Source: 55-13 sp964501275
GTDB taxonomy: Bacteria; Armatimonadota; Fimbriimonadia; Fimbriimonadales; Fimbriimonadaceae
DNA length: 64,000 bases
Assembly (NCBI GenBank): GCA_964501275.1
Contig: CAZCSP010000008.1
Span: 82,357-146,356, forward strand
Direction of reading: 5' to 3'
Below, one piece after another: positions 58,553 to 64,000 of this stretch. The position numbers and the translations under genes were made by a program. The notes beneath the pieces are model-generated. The model did not search any database. It saw nothing but the letters and a program-made list of their open reading frames with translations, and had not been told where the DNA came from. Every line of letters begins with the position of its first letter. The first letter of the stretch is position 1.

Positions 58553-59377
58553 ATGAAACAGCAGAGCGGCGGCGGATGTGGGCGAATTGGATTGGCGGCG
58601 ATCATCGCGATTGTTGCGGTGGTGGGCTATCTCTCCTCCAGTTCCCAGAATCCGATCACGGGTGAGAAACAGTACATCAGCATGTCCACCGACCAAGAGG
58701 TGGCGCTGGGTTTGCAGGCGGCGCCCCAGATGATGCAGGAGTATGGGGGTGAAGATCGAGACCCCCAGCTATCGGCCTTGGTAGAGCAAGTGGGCAATGA
58801 GATCGTCGCCAACTCCGCGGCGAGAAAAGCTCCCTATCGCTTCGAGTTCCACCTTCTCGCCGACCGCCAAACCGTGAACGCCTTCGCCCTCCCAGGAGGT
58901 CAGATTTTCATCACCCGCGCCCTGCTGGACCGCCTTAAAACCAAAGGCCAGCTTGCCGGGGTGTTGGGGCATGAAGTCGGCCACGTCGTAGCCCGTCATG
59001 GGGCGGAACGCATGGCCAAGGCAACCCTAACCCAAGGCTTGACCGGTGCGGCGGTGATGGCCACCTACGACCCCAACAACCCAAGTTCCGCCAGTTCCGC
59101 CGCCGTCGCGCAGATGGTTGGTCAACTCATCAACATGAAGTACGGTCGCGAAGACGAGATCCAGTCGGACAAGTTAGGGGTCCAGTTCCTCTCCGAATCC
59201 GGCTACGACCCCAGGGCGATGATCGAGGTCATGAAGATTCTAAAGGCGGCAGGAGGAGGCGGTCGCCAACCCGAGTTCTTCAGTTCCCACCCGAACCCGG
59301 ACAACCGCATCGAAAACATCCAGCAAGCCATCAAAGACCAGTTCCCAAGTGGAATCCCCAACGGCCTGCGGCCCTAG
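58553..59377 (+). CDS. M48-family zinc metalloprotease
   Basis: 274 residues: N-terminal membrane helix (IGLAAIIAIVAVVGYL), then an M48 domain. Zinc ligands H140 and H144 with catalytic E141 are in GVLGHEVGHVVARHG; the third ligand region is KYGREDEIQSDKLGVQFLS. The closing FFSSHPNPDNRIENIQ is typical of the LoiP/BepA-like group. Periplasm-facing membrane protease, probably in envelope quality control. Ends one base before the convergent Pvc16-like gene. Confidence 0.9.
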   Translation: MKQQSGGGCGRIGLAAIIAIVAVVGYLSSSSQNPITGEKQYISMSTDQEVALGLQAAPQMMQEYGGEDRDPQLSALVEQVGNEIVANSAARKAPYRFEFHLLADRQTVNAFALPGGQIFITRALLDRLKTKGQLAGVLGHEVGHVVARHGAERMAKATLTQGLTGAAVMATYDPNNPSSASSAAVAQMVGQLINMKYGREDEIQSDKLGVQFLSESGYDPRAMIEVMKILKAAGGGGRQPEFFSSHPNPDNRIENIQQAIKDQFPSGIPNGLRP

Positions 59378-60544
59378 CTATTTCTTCCCTAACTCGACTG
59401 TCGGCTTGGCGGGATCGACCGGTTTGGCCACCTCTCCCTCCCCCGGAATCTCGGCGATCAACTCCCGGATCGGGCCGTGGACGTTGGTGAAGTGGTATTG
59501 GCCGTCGGCATCGGTAACCGCCGTGCGGTCGTTGATTCGCACTGGGATGTAAGCGGCGGGGGTGCCGTCGGGGAAGAGGAGGGTGCCGACGAGTTCTGCG
59601 CCGGGAATCTGGAAGGATGGGTCTTTGATGAGCCCGGCGGTCCTCTCTTTATCCGAGGCGTTCTCCAACTTCACATCCATCAGCTCCATCTCATTGCTCC
59701 GACCAACGGGCGGAGTGACGGCCTCTTGGGTCATGGTCTTGAATGTCGCTTTCTCGAAAGTCAGCTTGTGCCGACCTACCGGCAGGTTGCGGAAGAAGAA
59801 GACTCCGGCGGCGTCGGTGAGGGTGGATTCTGGTTTACCTTCCACGCTGACTTTCACATCCACCAGCGGGTTGCCGGTACTGGAGTCCGTCACCATTCCC
59901 GCGGCGCCGATGCGAATTCGATGAAGGTCCATCTGGCGTTTCTCGCCTTCGGGATGGGGCTCGTGGCCCAAGGAGAAGATCGCCTCGCGAACCCGCTTGA
60001 CCAAGCGAGTCTCGAACGGGTCGAACATCGCGGCGACGACCAGACCGATGAAGGGGCGCAGGGTCAGGTTGGTAGCCTGCCAGACCTTGGCGCTATCGCC
60101 GTGGGCGAAGTGGTCGCGCTGGGCGATGCTTAGCTTCATCGCCTCCTCCTTGAAGGGCTGGAGGGAGCCGACGAGGTGTTTGACGGAAACGATAGGTTTC
60201 CTCATAAGGATTCCTAATGTTTCTCCCAGCAGGCGATGCTCCACCATCGGGTCCTCGGCGTGGGCGGTGATGATGTAGCTGAGATTGAGGTGGGTGGGCT
60301 TCAGGCTGCGCCCAACTTCCCAATCATCGGCGGTCGGCTTGTTCTCGAAGGCGAAATTGCGGAGGTTGGGGCTCTCGTGGAGGTCGTGCAGGAAGAGGTT
60401 GACGACCGGCTTCTTCGGCTTGAACCCATCATCGGGCGGGGGGCCGACGGTGAGTTGGGACTCATCGGAGATAAGGCGGTCCTCCACCTCTTTGAACTCT
60501 GCGAGGAGCATATTCCGAAGCGACTGATCGACCTCGTGCAGCAT
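59378..60544 (-). CDS. Pvc16-like (DUF4255) protein with carboxypeptidase-regulatory-like domains
   Basis: 388 residues. The first 185 (MLHEVDQSLRNMLLAEF, VNLFLHDLHESPNLRN, LNLSYIITAHAEDPMVEHRLLGETL) match the DUF4255/Pvc16 domain, the tube-terminating cap protein of extracellular contractile injection systems. Two beta-sandwich modules follow (about 212-285, GMVTDSSTGNPLVDVKVSVEG; about 310-375, GTLLFPDGTPAAYIPVRIND), of the carboxypeptidase D regulatory-like type. No other eCIS component is within the window, so the particle genes, if present, are elsewhere. Confidence 0.82.
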   Translation of the reverse strand: MLHEVDQSLRNMLLAEFKEVEDRLISDESQLTVGPPPDDGFKPKKPVVNLFLHDLHESPNLRNFAFENKPTADDWEVGRSLKPTHLNLSYIITAHAEDPMVEHRLLGETLGILMRKPIVSVKHLVGSLQPFKEEAMKLSIAQRDHFAHGDSAKVWQATNLTLRPFIGLVVAAMFDPFETRLVKRVREAIFSLGHEPHPEGEKRQMDLHRIRIGAAGMVTDSSTGNPLVDVKVSVEGKPESTLTDAAGVFFFRNLPVGRHKLTFEKATFKTMTQEAVTPPVGRSNEMELMDVKLENASDKERTAGLIKDPSFQIPGAELVGTLLFPDGTPAAYIPVRINDRTAVTDADGQYHFTNVHGPIRELIAEIPGEGEVAKPVDPAKPTVELGKK

Positions 60545-60655
60545 AGTCGCAGTATAGCCTGGGATGGTGTACAGGCAGACACAGATTTTCGCGGATGGTG
60601 ACCAATTTCGAGAGGATTCTGGGTTATGATATAGCGGTATATCTGAGGTTTCTCA

Positions 60656-62188
60656 ATGCTGAGCGCTCTTCTTTTCACCCTTTCTTTCCAGTCCACTGAA
60701 ATCACCATCGACGCCACCAAGCGCACTCCGATCTCGCCTTATATCTACGGCGTGAACTTTCCGGATTGGGAGCAGATGGGCAAAGGATTCACGATTGTTC
60801 GCCAGGGCGGCAATCGGATGACGGCTTACAACTGGGAGACCAACGCCAGCAATGCGGGCTCCGACTGGCACCATCAGAACGATGGACATCTGGGCGAATC
60901 CAATGAGCCGGGGTGGACGGCGAGGACCTTTATGGACGCGGCCCAGAAGAATGGCGCGGCGGTTATCCTGACCGTTCCAACGGCGGGCTATGTTTCAGCG
61001 GATAAGAATGGCGATGGCGACGTCAACAAGACGCCTGATTACCTCAACAAGCGATTCCACAAGTCGTACGCAAAGAAGAAGGGGCGGCTGGTCTTTCCGC
61101 CTGATACCACCGACAAGGCCGTCTATCAGGACGAATTTGTGGCCTGGCTGGAGAAGGTCAAGTCGCCCCGTACCCCGCTCTGGTACAGCCTGGACAACGA
61201 GCCCGATCTATGGGGTCACACCCATGAGCGGATTTGGCCGAAGAACCCGACCTATGCCCAGATCATCGCCAACAACATCGAGTTCGCCTCGGGCATCAAG
61301 TCGGTCGCGCCCAAGGCCCTGATCTTTGGTCCGGCCAACTACGGCTGGATGGGTTTCCGTACCTTCCAAGGCGCTCCCGACGCCAACGGCCGAGACTTTC
61401 TGGATGTGTACCTCGCGGCGATGCAGGCGGCCGAGAAGAAGGAAGGCAAGCGGCTGGTGGACGTTTTGGACATCCACTGGTATCCCGAGGCCCAGGGCGG
61501 GGGCATCCGCATCTGCTTTGGCGACGGAAGGAACGATAAGCCGGAAACCGCCACCGCCCGCATCCAGGCTCCCCGTTCGCTTTGGGATCCGACCTATGTC
61601 GAAGATAGCTGGATCACACGAGACTATTTGAAAGGCAAACCGATCGCCCTGTTGCCCGGCGTCTTGGGCCAAATCAAGAAAAACTATCCAGGGACCAAGT
61701 TGGCGATCACCGAATACAACTATGGCGGGCCAAACCACATCAGCGGAGCGATCGCGCAGGCGGACGCGCTGGGAATCTTTGGCCGGTACGGCGTGTTTGC
61801 CGCCACCAACTGGGGTCTGAACGCCAGGAACCGGGCCGAGTTGGCGGGCTTCCGGGTGTTTACAGACTTCGATAGGAAAGGTTCTCGGTTTGGGGACCTT
61901 GGGTTGCGGGTGAGCGGCGAACGCGCACCAGCCAACTCGGTCTACGCCGCCCTGGACACCAAGAACCGCAACCGCATGACCGTGGTGCTGATCAACAAGA
62001 CCAAGGTTTCGCAGGCGTTTTCGCTGAACCTAACGGGCTTTACCCCGAGGGAAGCGAAGGGCTTTGTCGTTACGGCAGGGACTATCGAAAATCCGACGCC
62101 CGCCCGAGTCGCCACTCAGCTCGGCAAAGTCACCGTGACTTTGCCCGCCGAGAGTGTGGCGACCTTGGAACTGAGGTCAGGAAGGTAG
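60656..62188 (+). CDS. GH44-family beta-glycanase
   Basis: 510 residues with a short hydrophobic N-terminus (MLSALLFTLSFQS). GH44 hallmarks: ISPYIYGVNF, VRQGGNRMTAYNWETNASNA then SDWHHQND, acid/base Glu in WYSLDNEPDLWGHTH and nucleophile Glu in LAITEYNYGG. A DKNGDGDVN segment resembles a calcium site. A C-terminal beta domain (from about 430) completes the family layout. GH44 enzymes cut cellulose and xyloglucan. GAGG upstream of the ATG is a reasonable ribosome site. Its last 12 bases overlap the convergent LolA-like gene. Confidence 0.88.
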   Translation: MLSALLFTLSFQSTEITIDATKRTPISPYIYGVNFPDWEQMGKGFTIVRQGGNRMTAYNWETNASNAGSDWHHQNDGHLGESNEPGWTARTFMDAAQKNGAAVILTVPTAGYVSADKNGDGDVNKTPDYLNKRFHKSYAKKKGRLVFPPDTTDKAVYQDEFVAWLEKVKSPRTPLWYSLDNEPDLWGHTHERIWPKNPTYAQIIANNIEFASGIKSVAPKALIFGPANYGWMGFRTFQGAPDANGRDFLDVYLAAMQAAEKKEGKRLVDVLDIHWYPEAQGGGIRICFGDGRNDKPETATARIQAPRSLWDPTYVEDSWITRDYLKGKPIALLPGVLGQIKKNYPGTKLAITEYNYGGPNHISGAIAQADALGIFGRYGVFAATNWGLNARNRAELAGFRVFTDFDRKGSRFGDLGLRVSGERAPANSVYAALDTKNRNRMTVVLINKTKVSQAFSLNLTGFTPREAKGFVVTAGTIENPTPARVATQLGKVTVTLPAESVATLELRSGR

Positions 62189-62833
62189 CTTCAGAAGTTT
62201 TTCGTCGACCTTGGCATTCAATTCAAACTTCGTGACCTTATGGTCTTGGAGCAGGATAGCGGTGTTGTCCAGGCTGTAGACGGCGGTTCGGACGATGAAC
62301 TTCTTGACGGGATCGATGTAGTAGCGGACGAAGACCTTGCTCTTGGGAGCCTTCTCCTCCAGCACCATGTAGTCCTTGTCCTTCCAAGTCTCTTTCTTGA
62401 GCAGACGAAGTTCGCTCTCGTTCATATTGCTACCCTTAGTGGTGGAAAGCTGGCGCTTCCAATCCCAGAAGCAGAGAACCTCCAGGTTCACAGGCGAGGC
62501 GATTTCGTCGGGATCGAACTTGCCCTTTGCAACTTTTCCGTCGATACCCTTGTTGTAGCCGTTCTTGCCATCGCTGGCCGAAAGGATGGTGCCCCCGTCG
62601 GACTTGGTCTCGATGCGGAAGGTCCCAGGGTTGAGATACCAGGCCTTTGAACTTAACTGAATCTCCTCGCCTTCTCCAACAAGCATGGTGCTCACGGTCT
62701 CCATGTGCACGCTCTTGGCCTTGCTGTAGTTGTCGCGAAGGACTTTCAAGATGTCTTCGACATCTTTATCGGCGGCGAAGATTGGCATGGCAGCCAGGGT
62801 CAGAAGGGATATTGCTAGGGCGCGCATATTCAT
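62177..62833 (-). CDS. LolA-like/DUF2092-type periplasmic protein
   Basis: 218 residues with signal peptide MNMRALAISLLTLAAMPIFA. The body has the half-barrel pattern of LolA/LppX-like lipid carriers (SVHMETVSTML, ISSKAWYLNPGTFRIETKSD-like strand, YYIDPVKKFIVRTAVY, HKVTKFELNAKV). Probably binds lipid or lipoprotein acyl chains in the periplasm; a true LolA role is not shown. Overlaps the GH44 3' end by 12 bp. Confidence 0.7.
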   Translation of the reverse strand: MNMRALAISLLTLAAMPIFAADKDVEDILKVLRDNYSKAKSVHMETVSTMLVGEGEEIQLSSKAWYLNPGTFRIETKSDGGTILSASDGKNGYNKGIDGKVAKGKFDPDEIASPVNLEVLCFWDWKRQLSTTKGSNMNESELRLLKKETWKDKDYMVLEEKAPKSKVFVRYYIDPVKKFIVRTAVYSLDNTAILLQDHKVTKFELNAKVDEKLLKLPS

Positions 62834-62916
62834 GAACCTCTATACGGTTGATCGCGGTTGTAGAGTACCGTTAGTTTTATGTTTCGGGTTTTTGATGCTC
62901 ACTCAGGAAGGTTTTT

Positions 62917-63007
62917 GGAACCACAACGGCACAGCGGCACAACGTTAACCACCAAGGCACGAAGGCACAAAGGGCTTGGTTCTCTTGGTGCCTTTGTGCC
63001 TTGGTGT
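62917..63007. repeat. Repeat A followed by a long hairpin
   Basis: Repeat A (62917-62944, inverted relative to the copies at 25581 and 51319), then accaccaaggcacgaaggca, whose complement returns in cctttgtgccttggtgt. The right arm of the hairpin overlaps the start of the DUF1287 gene. Confidence 0.65.
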
Positions 63008-63580
63008 TTCAAAAAACCTGCCGCGCTTCTACTCGCAGTCGCCATTCTAGGCAGTGTGGCGAGCGCCAACCCGTCCGCCAAGATTCTGCAAGGGGCCAAG
63101 ATTCAGGCTCGGGAGGGGGCGGCTTATACCACGGGGTACTTCCGCATCGGCTATCCGAACGGCGACATCGACCGGGATAAGGGGGTCTGCACGGACGTGG
63201 TGATCCGGGCTCTGCGCCATGCGGGGTACGACTTGCAGAAGTTAATCCACGAGGATATGCGCAAGCGGTTCAAGACCTATCCTCGTCGCGAGAAGAAGCC
63301 CGACTCCAACATCGACCACCGTCGCTGTCCCAACCAGATCTGGTTCTTTAAGACCTACGGGATGACCCTCACCAATAAAGTCTCCCGAGAGACCCTCAAA
63401 CACTGGCAACCGGGCGACATCGTGTATTGGAAGCTGGACTCCGGCCTGGACCACACTGGCGTCGTGTCGGATCGGAAGAATGCGCGAGGGGAGCCGTATG
63501 TGATCCACAACCTGGGGCGGTGCGCGGAAGAGGATGTGCTGACGGCTTGGAAGATTGTGGGGCACTACCGGTATCCGTAG
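62996..63580 (+). CDS. DUF1287-family exported protein
   Basis: 194 residues from the GTG at 62996, which gives a good signal peptide (KKPAALLLAVAILGSVASA). Family residues are clear: GVCTDVVIRALRHAGYDLQKLIHEDM, SNIDHRRCPNQIWFF, WQPGDIVYWKL, DHTGVVSD and VIHNLGRCAEED. The conserved Cys and His recall NlpC/P60-like amidases, but activity is unproved. The frame extends back to an ATG at 62879, but that part is made of dispersed repeats, so the later start is preferred. The chosen start lies inside a repeat arm. Confidence 0.8.
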   Translation: MPWCFKKPAALLLAVAILGSVASANPSAKILQGAKIQAREGAAYTTGYFRIGYPNGDIDRDKGVCTDVVIRALRHAGYDLQKLIHEDMRKRFKTYPRREKKPDSNIDHRRCPNQIWFFKTYGMTLTNKVSRETLKHWQPGDIVYWKLDSGLDHTGVVSDRKNARGEPYVIHNLGRCAEEDVLTAWKIVGHYRYP

Positions 63581-63615
63581 TGACGGTGTCTAAATGCCTG
63601 TAGGATGTTGCTTGT

Positions 63616-63996
63616 ATGTCTAGATCGGATTCTCGAGCGATCCTCTGGTTCCTGTTGGGCATCTCCCTTCTAGCCAACGTTGCCCTGATCTATCAGGCGG
63701 AGGCTCGAAAACCAAAGCATCTGGCGGTAAACCAGGAGTTGGTCGGAACCTGGAAAAGTAAGAATCCCCATGGACTCCGTCTCATCCTTCTGTATGGGGG
63801 AGACTTTGTTCTTACAAACTACGGAAGGCCAGAGGGACCCGTAGGAAGATGGGAAGCCAAGAACGGCCGTTTCAAAGTGTGGTGGGCAAACGATGAAGAG
63901 GGAGATATGTCTGTAGTAGAAAGTGGAGTGGTCTCGTTTTTTGAGACTGGAGTGGTCTCGTTTTTTGAGACACTAAGCAGCGTTGTTCTTGTTTAG
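63616..63996 (+). CDS. Small membrane-anchored protein, unknown, with tandemly repeated C-terminus
   Basis: 126 residues: N-terminal membrane helix (ILWFLLGISLLANVALIY) and a small beta domain (LVGTWKSKNPHGLRLILLYG, PVGRWEAKNGRFKVWWAND) resembling lipocalin-like or DUF-type pieces. The C-terminus repeats GVVSFFET twice because of a 24-bp tandem duplication (63925-63972). No family recognised. The original C-terminus may have been altered by the duplication. Confidence 0.55.
   Translation: MSRSDSRAILWFLLGISLLANVALIYQAEARKPKHLAVNQELVGTWKSKNPHGLRLILLYGGDFVLTNYGRPEGPVGRWEAKNGRFKVWWANDEEGDMSVVESGVVSFFETGVVSFFETLSSVVLV
63925..63972. repeat. 24-bp tandem duplication containing a hairpin
   Basis: Two units of ggagtggtctcgttttttga then gac(t/a). 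Each unit contains GTCTC-gtttttt-GAGAC, a small stem-loop. Units 1 and 2 differ only at the last base. Located at the 3' end of the unknown gene. Confidence 0.8.
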
Positions 63997-64000
63997 TCTA

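Overview
The window looks like a chromosomal segment of a GC-rich (roughly 60 %) diderm bacterium, most likely an Armatimonadota of the Fimbriimonas type. This is inferred from a prepilin-like protein of the DUF1559 style, a csaB/DUF5693 pair next to a large outer-membrane barrel, a futalosine-pathway mqnA, an orphan Pvc16-type (eCIS cap) protein and many secreted glycoside hydrolases. No rRNA, tRNA, CRISPR array, complete insertion sequence or prophage was recognised.

Layout. 1-4.2 kb: an AddB-like/AddA-like pair in which neither subunit shows an intact nuclease. 4.3-8 kb: nitrilase-family amidase, degenerate Fic/Doc-fold protein, serine hydrolase, mqnA. 8.2-11 kb: sugar ABC permease and double ATPase separated by a tandem array of hairpins. 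11-19.2 kb: kelch protein, GHL10-type hydrolase, small membrane protein, PhyH oxygenase with divergent AraC regulator, prepilin-like protein, GNAT, alpha/beta hydrolase, rhomboid. Two copies of a foldback (MITE-like) element lie at 13.2 and 19.2 kb. 19.5-26.5 kb: envelope block (DUF5693 protein, CsaB, barrel, O-antigen ligase/polymerase carrying repeat-derived in-frame insertions).

26.6-43.5 kb is the most unusual region. It holds two paralogous FecR-domain/beta-propeller proteins, two CHASE2-class III nucleotidyl cyclases, a CsgG-like protein, a 1268-residue secreted STN/propeller/caspase protein, a small FecR-like protein and a broken CsgG-like copy. Four palindromes of the CRP type (TGTGA-N6-TCACA, three perfect and one with a single mismatch) sit upstream of every main transcription unit in this block. 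At three of them a -10-like hexamer lies exactly 32 bp from the palindrome centre, as at class II CRP promoters. I read this as a self-contained envelope signalling system in which cyclic nucleotide made by the CHASE2 cyclases may control caspase, CsgG-like and FecR-like partners through a CRP-family regulator encoded elsewhere.

43.5-51.2 kb is a rhamnose-scavenging operon: GH78 alpha-L-rhamnosidase, a fused ATPase-permease, a second permease and a RhaS-like lipoprotein. 51.4-57.4 kb is a patchwork of small accessory genes: GH18, a lower-GC island with a J-domain protein and an HNH-like protein, unknown membrane proteins and a MazEF-like pair. 57.5-64 kb: LDH/MDH-family dehydrogenase with a strong terminator, M48 protease, Pvc16-like protein, GH44 glycosidase, LolA-like protein, DUF1287 protein and a small unknown protein.

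Repeats are a theme. REP-like hairpins with a GTAG foot, the foldback element and several hairpin repeats are scattered between genes. Their ends repeatedly supply the stop codons of adjacent genes, and some have become part of coding sequence.
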